Assembly (NCBI GenBank): GCA_015501605.1
Contig: JADNRZ010000018.1
Span: forward strand, 434,001-498,000
Length of the DNA: 64,000 nt
Reading direction: 5' to 3'
Source: Panaeolus papilionaceus
Lineage: Eukaryota > Basidiomycota > Agaricomycetes > Agaricales
Shown: one piece after another, positions 47,516-57,973 of the stretch
Layout: each line of letters begins with the position of its first letter
How positions within the stretch are numbered: position 1 is the first letter of the stretch
Notes under the pieces: generated by a model
The model's input: the letters and a program-made list of their open reading frames with translations, nothing else
The model's database searches: none
What the model was told of the DNA's origin: nothing
Made by a program: the position numbers and the translations under genes

Positions 47516-50500
47516 ATGCCACAATGGATTGATGGGCTCTTCAAGCCAAAATCTCCTCAAGATTGGGCTGAGAATCATATTCTAACTCATTCTCAGTACA
47601 TCCCAGCAGAGAAGGCTCACAGTACTACACAGACAATGCCCAGCGCATCGACCTCGACAGCCGTGGAGAGCCCCCTCCCACCTCCAGTTCTTCAAAAAGT
47701 CGACAGTAGGAAGATGAAACACAAATCGGCACGCTTCTCTGGATTTAATATTAATTGGTCGAAATTACGCAGAAGAATCGGGTCAGGTACTGCACCCTCC
47801 AGCGACTCGGTCATGGGAGAGAGCACGACGGAGACAAGCGGCTTGCGGAAGAGAGAGTATCATGCGGAGGACGGGGATCATGTTGACGAGGTGGTGGTGG
47901 ATCGAATATGGACCGAGGAAATGAAAACATCCATCACCCACTCTGACCACGGAGCCTCACCCGAGAAGTCTGGTGGAAGCAATCCGCCTTTGATGGGTAC
48001 CGACAATGTGAGCGACACGGATATGCACGGAGAGTCTTCCCAGTGGGATATCTTCCAATGGCGAAGGTCCTGGAAACTCATCATGAAGATATTCAGCTCT
48101 CGTTTCTCAGACGAGGCATCAGAGCAGCATTATGCACAGGTCAGACCCTTTGCTCATCCCAGATTCGCCCCCTTATTGATGACGGGTTGACATCCGACAG
48201 GAAACTTGGTTTTACAAAAAATCACTCGCTTTTTGGGCCTCAATATGGCTTATCGCTAACTGGGTTCTGGGTTGTCTCTTTATTCCTCACAATCCGATTG
48301 TTTTCTTGGACAAGGTTTTCTACTTCGGGGTATGTTTTCATGACATCTCACGAATGACGACACGGCTGACCCGTTGCTCGACAGATCGCTCCTTTCCTTA
48401 GTCTGCCTGTAGTGTGAGCCAGATATCCCCCTTCTTGGATCAGCCAGAGGATTGACACACTGCAGGTTGATGATCATGTACGACTGGCCCCGCGACAGGC
48501 CATATATTTATCAAATATTTCTTACTATCTCTGTTTGGTGCTGGTAAGTGCCCCAGGAGGTCCCAGGAAACTGGTGCTGGTCGTTGACCCTTTATACAAG
48601 GTCTTTTTATCAAGTTATTTTTATGTGGGTGAATATCACTTTAATCGTGACTACCCTCTCAATAACTCTGCGACATCAGCATTACATGCGGTTATTATTC
48701 CAAGGTACCAAAGTGCGGGTCTCGAGACTTTCTTGCTACGTTCTACTACACCACGGTATAATCCAACCATAACTCTTAGCTGAACAATTCTCATAAATCG
48801 ACAGGCTTTGCAAGCCATTGCATTGTTTGGGCTCAACCTCAACCGATTTCCGGCGGCATTGGGTGCTTTAATGTTCTTCTTGTTGTGAGTCTCGACTGTA
48901 CCGGGCAACCGATTCCGTTTTGACGCGTCGCCTTGCTCTCGCCAGCGCTTCCATCTCCATCATACCCGTCCGTCGGACCTGGGGTCGCAGTGCGTTCGAT
49001 CTCCATTCTTGTCAAAGTGCGTTGTATCTCAAACGCTCTAAACCCTTTCGCAGGCATGATCAACTTCTTTTTCTTCCAAAGCTGTGAGTGTGAAAATGCT
49101 TCAACAATCTTCCGGTAAACCCCATTGACTCTTTTTTCACAAGTCATTATCTACGTTCACTACGTCCGCGAGAGGGTGAGTACATTCCAAAATAGTGGCC
49201 GTAAAGTCGTGCTGATCCAAATTAGTCTGAGAGGCGTCTATACATCCTTCGTGACCAACTGAAGGTTCAGTTTAAGGTAAATTTTTTGCCTTTATAAAGC
49301 GCAGATAGCACATCTCATGACTCCATGAAATAGGCGACGCAAAAAGCGCAGATTAATGAGCGGAAGATGATGGATTCTAAGCGACGTCTTACTTCGTAAG
49401 CCTGCTTTGTGAAGCCGATTCAAAAAATTAGTTGCTGACTATCCTCCCACAGTTATGTGTTCCATGATATGTGCATTCGTCTTATTGGTTTAGCCTGTGC
49501 CTTACCTATTTTTTTCTTTTCACAGGTCCGTGTTCCCTTGAACACAGCATGTGAGTATTCCGTTGTGAACCGCGCACGGCAAGTGTTGATACTATTTTTT
49601 TTGCAGTACTCGCCGTCCAGAATATGGAGGCAGCGAGAACAATACCGAAGGAACAAGAAATCGAGTTCAATGCCCTTTGCGGAAGTTTGAGCATGATGTC
49701 AAAAGGTACGTTTGATTCTCCACATGCGTGCCTAGCGATGAGGTCATTCATAACCTGTTCGTCAGTGCTCAACGATGTGCTGGATTTGTAAGCGTCCTTT
49801 TGCGGGAATTGCTCGGCGATCTGATGCTAATGTTTCTACCTTTAGCAATCGAATGGACAGCGGCAGATTCGAAAGCGCGTCGCGGGTAAGTTGGTTCAGA
49901 TGTAATCGATACGTTGACCGTTTGCTGAGGTGTTTGATTTGATTTGATAGCCATATGCGTTCCATCAAATCATGCAGTCCCTCTTCGTGCCACTGCGTCT
50001 GACTACGGACGCTCGAGGCCTCAAACTCGAAACCGATCTGGACCCTAATATCGATATTGTACGTTATGCGCTATTCATTAATTTCGGCATCTCATTCTAT
50101 TCATATCTAGGTGGCTAGAAAAGCGGCATACGAAGCAATGGGAGAGAACCAGGAATCGATTCGAGCACACATCCTCGAACATCCAGATGTCAATGGGGTT
50201 GTCACCGGAGATGAAAACCGACTGCGTCAAATCATCACGAATCTTGCAAGGTATGTGATTTGGAGGATTCAATACGTTTTGTTGATACCGGAGAAATAAC
50301 CTTTTCATTGCTCCACAGCAATGCTTGCAAGTTTACGCCGAGTGGTGGCAAACTCTCGGTAAAGACACGGCTCGTTCTCCCTGCAATTCCGGCAGACAGG
50401 AATATCCTTGATGTCGATGTGCGAACGGACTTGGCCTTTGATGCTGGACAGGAGTCTAGACAGAGGCCTCTGTCAGCGGACTACCTTGCGCAACATAATA

Positions 50501-52308
50501 TGCAGGATAAGCCCAAGTCCCCGCTAGAGTGGATCGTTGTGCGAATCGAGATAACGGACACTGGGTATGGGATTAAACCCCAGGATATGGCCGAAGCCAA
50601 GTTGTTTTGTAAGTGATTGTGATTCGACCTTGCTTGGATGGGGTCTGAAACTGACTGGCTGGCGTGTATAGCTGCATTCAATCAAACGGAACAAGGGATT
50701 CAGCAAGGTGGTAAAGGAACAGGTTTAGGTCTGGCGTTGGTGCGGCAGATTGTCAAATTGAGCGGTGGACGTTTGGGTGTCCAATCTAAGCCGGGTGAAG
50801 GTTCTACATTTTGGGTAGAACTGCCCCTTGGTGTTGGTGCAAGGGCGCTGTCATCTGGGCCGCCTGACCTACCTGATGGAATGAAGCCTTCGGATTTGGA
50901 CACGCTGTATGACCGGGCACACCGCAGATTCAGTCCTCCTGATCTTGATTCGAAAGCAGAGTCGTCAAAAGTACGGAATGGGGGCAAGTTGACAACTAAG
51001 ATCCCTAATAGTACTGCGTTGCAGTGCATTATGGAGCAAGGTGAGCATATTTATTGTGATTCGCGTTGGGATTTGATGTTGATTCATGCTTATTTTGTAG
51101 GTGGCCGGGTTGAGCTTGTTTTGAAACACGAGTATGGAACGCCAGCGCAGACGCCGTCCAAGGTTATCGAGGACCCGTTAACGGGAGTCATCCTTTCTGC
51201 AGAAGTGGAGGCGAGACCGGCGACGACAAGTTTTTCTGAAACTAACGCTACACATAATGGCGATGTCTTTGTGCAACCGCAAGATCCACTACCAGATGGA
51301 AATGCCCTGGTACAGGAACGAGACAACGCCGAAGCCGCACCTCGACCTTCATCTCCGGAATCATCAAGACCACCCATATCACAACGGCCAACTTATGTTC
51401 AGCTCCCTAGTCCGCAGAAGTTTAACATGGATGGAACGGGGGTACCGCTACCAGAACCTACTTCAAGTTATTCGCACCAATCACGCGCGTCAAGCGATAA
51501 AAGCTCAAATTTGACCAACTTTGACTCGAACTTCGCGCATGGTGGTACACCGAGGGCATCCGTTGTGGGATTCATCGAACCTAATATACCCGTCCTGGTA
51601 GTCGATGACGACCCACTCACGCGGATGCTCATGAAAAGGACGCTGTCGCGAATGGGATGTAAGGTTTGGTGTGCGGAGAATGGGGAAGTTGCACTGGAGA
51701 TGATCCTTGGGCAGCGAGCGTGGTTGGCTGAGCAGAATAATACCCCGTCAAGTGACGCGTCTCGGAATTCAAGACCGATTTTGGAACAGCAGTCGTTGAG
51801 TTCGGATCCTGGAACACCGAGTTTGGAGGGAAGAAAATTTGGTGTTGTATTCTTGGATAACCAGATGCCGATTATGTCTGGGCTGGCGGTGGTGTCGAGG
51901 TTGAGAGAGTTGAAGAGAAATGACTTTATTGTGGGTGTAACTGGTATGTTTTGTTTTTTATTACCCCTATCTTTAATAAGGGTGTTGATTGTGTCTTTCT
52001 ACCCTTTAGGAAATGCTCTGTTATCTGGTCCGTTAAAAGAAGTCCTTTGGTTATTTTTATTGTTCTGACCTTTTTTGCTCGTCGTGGCCTTTTGACAGAT
52101 CAAGCGGAGTACTTGGAAGCTGGAGTGGATCAGTGCGTCGTTTTCTTCAAACTGGATTTATTTTTGAAAGATGCTGAGAATGGTCTATTTCAGGGTACTC
52201 ACAAAACCCGTCCTTGAGAGGAGTCTGCGAGATGTTCTCGTTCAAGCCACTGAGAGGAGAAAAAACCCGCCGCTGGAAAACAATCCGTCTGACTCTGGGT
52301 CACCATAG
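47516..52308 (+). CDS. Hybrid histidine kinase with N-terminal multi-TM sensor region
   Basis: Two-component sensor passing phosphate from its His to its own receiver Asp, then to a Ypd1-type phosphotransfer protein. The start at 47516 gives a disordered N-terminus (~200 residues). Short exons then encode membrane segments (SLAFWASIWLIANWVLGCLF; IAPFLSLPVV; LMIMYDWPRDRPYIYQIFLT; SFYQVIFM; ALFGLNLNRFPAALGALMF). A linker ERRLYILRDQLKVQFKATQK leads to the H-box YVFHD/VRVPLNTALLAV. Next are DVLDFNRMDSGRF, the N-box ENRLRQIITNLASNACKFTP, the G1 box DTGYGIKPQDM, F-box SAFNQTEQG and G2 box GKGTGLGLALVRQI. After a long linker, the receiver has VLVVDDDPLTRMLMKR, the phospho-acceptor VVFLDNQMPIMSG and the Lys motif LTKP, ending SDSGSP at TAG 52306-52308. 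Caveat: the intron inside the H-box (about 49467-49525) has no donor and acceptor that keep the frame with GT-AG rules. Confidence 0.85.
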
Positions 52309-52837
52309 CACTCGCAGAATTGACTCTTTTCAGGAGCCGTTTCTTTTCTTTCTTACACATAAAATACGGACACGAGGAGGGATTCCATGATGTTATGATT
52401 GCAATGCCGCATTCCTGGTTTCACATAGCATTTTTTAGAATATGTATGTACAGTATACTTCATTTTAGATACCTTGCAGAATGTACTGTGTATTGCTCTT
52501 TTTTCGATGCAGTCCAAGTACATCTGCCCTGCTTTCGTTTTACTTCTCTTGCTTTCGATACTGTATTCTTCTTCTCCCTGGATTCGTTATCTTTGCTGTT
52601 TTTCTGCACGCACACACGCAGATGTAGACTAAATAGTAAATATTTGGGGTAAGATTGGATAAAAAAGAAAATAAGACCGAGATTTAGGCACTTGATTCCC
52701 ACTGTCTAGTGGCTGTTGAAAAACGAGGCAGAGACGTAGGCCCCATTGAAGTTGACAATAGTCGGATTTAGCCGAGGCTTGGGTAACTGGTGGGTTCATG
52801 CACTCCCTTGAACTTGTACATCCACCACACAACACAA
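52309..52837. other. Intergenic region between kinase and Ran-binding protein genes
   Basis: Both neighbours are on the plus strand, so this holds the kinase 3' end and the next promoter. It has T-rich tracts near 52490-52620. No gene is recognised. Confidence 0.45.
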
Positions 52838-55105
52838 ATGTCCCATCCTCAACCAGATTCAACTCCTCCATCGACGAACAATAATTCTCCACCGAGAATG
52901 ACTCCTTCACCAGTGGAAGGTGAACCAGGTATGTCTATAAATCTTTCTACTTATCTTTAAAACAAAAAACAACTTGACAAGGTTCACTTATCAACGTAAT
53001 CCATTCTTTTATTCAACAGAATTCAAACTCTCCAGGAAGAGAGAACGGGAAGTCTCATTGGAACCAGCAACTACTCCTACTGCGAGTCATGTTCGTGCCG
53101 CTTTTTTTTTTTGTTTCGTTTTACCATTTAACCCTTAACCCCGATCCGTCATTCTCGCTTGTTCAGGAAGATGCCAACTCCCGCGAACATAAAGACTCTA
53201 GAACTCCACTCAAGAAAAATAGGCGAAGATTAGACCCAACACAGGAGGAGGAAGACGTGGATGGTTCTGGCTCTGGCTCTGGATCAGGTTCACCTCCGAC
53301 CGTGGTGATGACCTCACCTCGTCAGGAAATGAGGATCAAAGTCCGCCAGATTAGCCAAGGTGTTGAAGATATTACATGGAGGAATCTACAATCGTCGAAA
53401 AGTACTATGGACACGATTCCAGACGTGGACACCGAGGCTGCTGATGGTTTACTGCCCCCAGCAGACATCATTAGACGCACGGACGCTCACGATAACGCAG
53501 AGAATGCTTCCAAGACCCCGGAAGAGCAGGCCGCACTGCTTCCTGCCGAACGTGACCAAAAGGACGATAAGGCTGTGGATGTCACTATGAAGTCGGACTC
53601 GCAGACACTTCAGGTTCCCCAACATACGGTGCAGGAGTCTGAACAAGGGGCAAAGAAGCGTAAATTCTTGGAGCGGGGCACTAGTGTAGGACCTTCGGAG
53701 AATGGTGATACTGCTGATCAACCTTCAGAGCAATTAAAGAGACCCCGTGATGAGGCGGATCAAGATGCCAACCCGCGCGAGACTAAAAGACCCACTCCCC
53801 CGCCTTCACCACCCAGGACTTCACCACCTTCGCCCAAGGTAGCCAAACTGGTTCGTATTCATGATTTCCACGCGATCGCAATGGGTCATCTAATTAACTT
53901 TGTCTCTCAACAGAGTGGATTCATGGCGTACGCATCCACTAGCTCTCCCTTTGCCAATGTAAAGGGTCAAAACGTTTTCAAATCTTCTGCTTCGCCATCC
54001 CCTTCTCCATGGGCAGCAGCTGCCTCCACTTCTTCCCTTACTTCATCTACATCTGCACCGGCTTCGGAATTCAAGTCCGTATTTGGTAAAACTACGTCAA
54101 CGAGCGCTTTTGGCGGTGGTCATACCCCTTCATCCAGCAACATTTTTGGATCATCATCCTCGGAAACCTCTGCTGGAATCAAAAGATCAGGCTTTGATGC
54201 CTTTTCGTCGTCAACTTCATCATTTGGTGCCCTGGCGAGAAGTAAATCCCCAGTTGGCTCCAGCTCAAAGCTTACCAGGGCAAAATCACCACCAAGGAGA
54301 AGCAACTCTATCAATTCCAATCCATTTGGATCATATGTTGGAGGCAGCCAAACATTCGCTCTTCCGGTTCAAAAGCGAGCAAGAGCCGAATCTCCGAGCG
54401 GGTCAGGTGGCAGCTCCTTAGAAAGGGTCGCCCCCGCATTGGCCGATAATGGTACTGATAGCGGGAATGAGGACGACCGAGAACCCTCTCCTACATTTTC
54501 AGAGAGGCTTCGGGCAGGTGGGGATGATGAAGCTGCCAATTTATCTGACGAGGAAAAGGTCTCATACGCTGAACAGGATGGTAGGTTTTTTTTCTCCCTG
54601 TGTCTTCACGACGTGGTTGTAACATACATGTCTAGTGACCACGGGTGAGGAGGAAGAAGAGACCATTCATCAAGTTAGGGGCAAGCTCTTCTCTTTGCAT
54701 GACAGTCAATGGAAAGAGCGAGGCACTGGGCTTTTGAAATTGAATATTAAGCAGTCAGACGGCACAGGAGCTCGTTTGGGTAAGTCTTTATCTTCATTCC
54801 AATTTCTCCTACCTGTAGCATGATTTTCATCGCCGGTTTCCATTTAGTCATGCGCAAGGATGCGGTTTACACATTACTTTTAAATATCACCCTTTTCGCT
54901 GGAATGCGCTTCAGTCCTGCACAGGATCCTCGCTACATCCGCTTCAGTGCCATTGAAAATGGAACGACCACAACTTATAATCTCAAAGTGTGTCCTCATA
55001 CCATCTACTTATGAATCATCACACTAAACGATCTCACCTTAGGTTTCAAACGCCAAAATTGCACGCGATCTGTTAGACGAAATTAACGCCAATATCCCTG
55101 CATGA
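52838..55105 (+). CDS. Ran-binding protein with RanBD1 domain (Yrb2/RanBP3 type)
   Basis: Nuclear cofactor of the exportin Crm1 that binds Ran-GTP and promotes protein export. The ATG at 52838 starts MSHPQPDSTPPSTNNNSPPR, followed by FKLSRKREREVSLEPATTP, basic and nuclear-localisation-like. The N-terminal half is acidic and disordered. After an intron near 53850-53913 comes GFMAYASTSSPFANVKGQN, the conserved stretch before a phenylalanine-glycine-type region (SVFGKTTSTSAFGGG; NIFGSSSSE; NPFGSYVGGS). The C-terminal RanBD1 domain reads EEEETIHQVRGKLFSLHDSQ, WKERGTGLLKLN, VMRKDAVYTLLLNITLF, ARDLLDEINANIP, spread over three short exons and ending TGA 55103-55105. The key RanBD1 elements (GxGxLKLN, RxD, LNxxL) are present. 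FxFG-like repeats plus RanBD1 also occur in Nup2, so that is the alternative identity. Confidence 0.82.
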
Positions 55106-55528
55106 TTTATTATCAACGTTAGGAACACGTCGGTCCGCTTACATAGCTTTATCGGTCAAAGTATTTCTTTGGGTTTTATTCCGACTATTATCGTACTATC
55201 ATCTTAACTAGTTACCCCTCGCGTTCACAATGCTTTCGTAGCGATTGCATGCCCTCGTTTCTGTTTCACTTTTTCACTTTTTTATTTTTTCTCCTATCAT
55301 TGCTTTCTCTTCCTTCTCGTCTTACTTTGGCATGCTGTCTTGACTGCTATTTGTATTATACATAACTTGTGATGCTGGGTGAGGCGCAGAACTTACGAAT
55401 ATTGACGAACCCATTTTACTCATATTTCGACCGGTATTTATGAACTCCGGATAGCAGCCGACGTGTCATTCAAGTTGTTGCATCTGCTTTCTACCAAACA
55501 GCACATCCAGGTTCAGAAAGTGTATGTA
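55106..55528. other. Tail-to-tail intergenic region
   Basis: T-rich 3' flank of the Ran-binding gene and 3' flank of the minus-strand gene that ends at 55529. No other feature is recognised. Confidence 0.5.
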
Positions 55529-56321
55529 CTAGACCCGTGGCTGGTTCTGCGCTTGCTGATATTCATCTTCCAGGTGATGTATCCGTATGTCAAGGGCTGC
55601 ATGCTTCCGATCCAACCTCTCTTCAAGTTCATCCAGTTCGCGCAGGTTTTTATCGGAGGTGTAGAGGACGAGGCCGAACTATAAGAGATGATGAGCTTTC
55701 ACAGACAATACGGAGGACCGCGCACTCACAGTTGCAACACCTGCACCAATCGCATACCGAATCCAGGAATTCATTTGGATTCGAAGGCCTCGAACAGTGT
55801 CATTTGTCTTGGTATCCAAGCTATGAATGCGCTGATCCACAACAGCGACCTCATCGTCCAACCGTTTGGTTGTGTGGAACATTTGCCATTTTATATCCTA
55901 AAGGATGGGAAGTAGAGGGAACAGACAAAAATTAACATACAGATAAGTAACGCAATATCTCATCGAAAACTAGGTGAAAGAAAAAGATCCTCGAAAGGTT
56001 GATAGAAGGGGGTTTGAAGCAGACGATCGGCCGTCTGCGGACTTACCCCAGACGGATCACTCTGATGTTGATCGTTGATGGAAATAGGTAAATTGAGTGG
56101 CTACATACTTGGCTGTTCGAAGAAGCGCCCTGACAGTCTGTCTCCAACCTTTTGTGCAGATCTGTGCTGGAGCTATTCAAGCGCGGCATTGGGTTTGGGT
56201 CATGCTTGCCTGCAGATTGGTGCAAATCCCGGATAGAAGCTGGAACAAAGGCGCGACATGCTCTGAGAGTCAATGTGTTGACTTCAGAAGAAAAAACCGT
56301 TCGAATGGTCGAGCAGGCCAT
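55529..56321 (-). CDS. Small single-TM coiled-coil protein, possibly mitochondrial
   Basis: Three exons read in phase: 56321 to about 56112, about 55900 to 55733, and about 55683 to 55529. The N-terminus (MACSTIRTVFSSEVNTLTLR, then ACRAFVPASIRDLHQSA) is rich in Arg, Ser and Thr with almost no acid, like a mitochondrial presequence. Then comes DIKWQMFHTTKRLDDEVAVV, a heptad-like helical stretch, and one TM segment (SWIRYAIGAGVATVSFGLVL). A second coiled coil follows (NLRELDELEERLDRKHAALD), ending QNQPRV at a TAG (plus-strand 55529-55531). About 175 residues. The design (presequence, coiled coil, TM, coiled coil) resembles several small inner-membrane organisers, but I recognise no specific family. 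An internal intron between exons 1 and 2 is about 210 bp, longer than usual here. Confidence 0.5.
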
Positions 56322-56525
56322 GGCCGTTATGGTTTCAGATGGATTGGAGGAAGGGAGAAAGGTGCTAGCAATACAGGAGTGAAACTCGATGCGTCATGTT
56401 TTACAAATTTGCCCGGATCGTCGTGTCTCGTGTATGCCGGAACTTGTTGTGCGCCTCTGTAACCCACCCGTAGGCGTGTTGTTGAGTCAGTGTTGTCCAT
56501 TGGCGGCCTTTCGGATGTCGAAGGG

Positions 56526-57973
56526 TTAAACAGGGCTTGATGATGTGTCTCTTCGATTGTCAGTTCGTGGAACCTCAGAGATTACATCCTTGGAATTGTT
56601 GTCGTTACCTAAGTTTGAGTCTGATGACTGACAAGTCGAAACGTATACGGTTGTCAAGTGTCCTGAATAAATGCTGCTCATGGGAATGGTTGATTGCTGA
56701 TGACATCCGGTGGATGACTCTGAAATGGTGGTTCGATGATTGGTCGTCGCGTGGCTGGGATTGGCGGAGGCCGAGGCGTTCGAACCTATCGGAACAACGG
56801 CTGCTGGTGCTGGTGCTTCGGGTTGGTCTGGGGCTCCAATTGGTGTGATTATCTCATTTGCCCTGAATACTCTGTATATCGAGGTTACGACAACGAGCAT
56901 GTTGCAAACAATGATGGACATGGTAACCTAGACATAAGAATTTGCATTATACCTGGTTCACGATTCGAAAAGTTTCAATAAGTACTCACCATCAAGTGAG
57001 ATGTCACAGTTGCAAGAAACGGTATTTGGGATTGTTGTTCTTTGCTACTGGATTCTTTTTTCGTGAAAAGGGTGGCACTAGTACCGATTCCGACCGCTGT
57101 AACGAGTAAGCTGGCCCAAAAGCAGGCCTTAATGAGTCGCCGAGAGACAGGCGGTAGCCTTGAAACGCGCCAAAAGGCGCATGCTGGTATGGCGACGAGC
57201 GCGATATCGGCAATAAAATCCACTGAACAGAGAACAAGGCGTTTAATACAGGCCAAAAGAACTAAGTAGAGGCCCACTTACTAGCGATACGTATTATCAC
57301 AGCTTCTTCCTGCAGTGGGCACTGAAATGGTGGTGCCTTCATCCAGTCAGGGTGGTCCCACCCACAAGTGATGGTAGTTTGTACTGACATCCCAACTCCA
57401 AAGCACACAAATACGCATGCTAAAACGACACAGGACCACTGTAGGATATGCCGTGCAGGCACAACCCGAGCAATTGACAGTGCGAGACTTGCGCGAGTCG
57501 ACCTGGGTTCGAAAGTGTTAACAGGCTCGGGTCTGTGAGCCTGGATTCAAATAACAAATCATACCAAAGTACGAGAGGCAAAACGATTTGTGCGATCCAA
57601 CTAGCTGTAATCATCATCCCCTTGTTCTTAACGGATTCTTCGTGACCTAGCATCATATATAGCTGTAAACTCGCAGACTATAATCGAGAACAAGGATGGT
57701 CCTTACCAACATGGCAAACCTGACGAAGCCATAACGTTGGAAAGAATACGAAGTCCAACAGTAGTCCACCAGCTGCAAATGTATCATCCCACCATAATCT
57801 TTTGGTGATTTTCCGACGATAAATACGAAACAGTGCGGATGCAATAGCCACACAATGAACGATCGTCAAGGAGACTTTACATAAGAATACAATATCAATA
57901 TTTCGCTCGTTGAAATGACGTCTTTGACCACGTACCTCTCCAAGCCAGTACTGAACTCTGAGATAGAGTCCAT
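56526..57973 (-). CDS. Fungal-rhodopsin-type (Pth11/SAT-like) multi-TM membrane protein, copy 2
   Basis: The ATG at 57973 gives MDSISEFSTGLER, spliced across a 62-bp intron to VSLTIVHCVAIASALFRIYR, then RKITKRLWWDDTFAAGGLLL. This is the same FRIY(H/R)RK...WWDD arrangement as the gene ending at 21343. Later exons encode ASWIAQIVLPLVLWYDLLF, ILQWSCVVLACVFVCFGVGM, a cysteine-containing loop TITCGWDHPDWMKAPPFQC, DFIADIALVAIPACAFWRV, ACFWASLLVTAVGIGTSATL and MSIIVCNMLVVVTSIYRVF, giving about seven TM segments. The C-terminal tail is Ser/Thr-rich (TTNHRTTISESSTG) and ends at 56526. The Cys-Gly-Trp loop and WWDD motif support the fungal rhodopsin-like domain (Pth11-related). Ligand and pathway are unknown. 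It is more clearly complete than copy 1. Confidence 0.7.
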
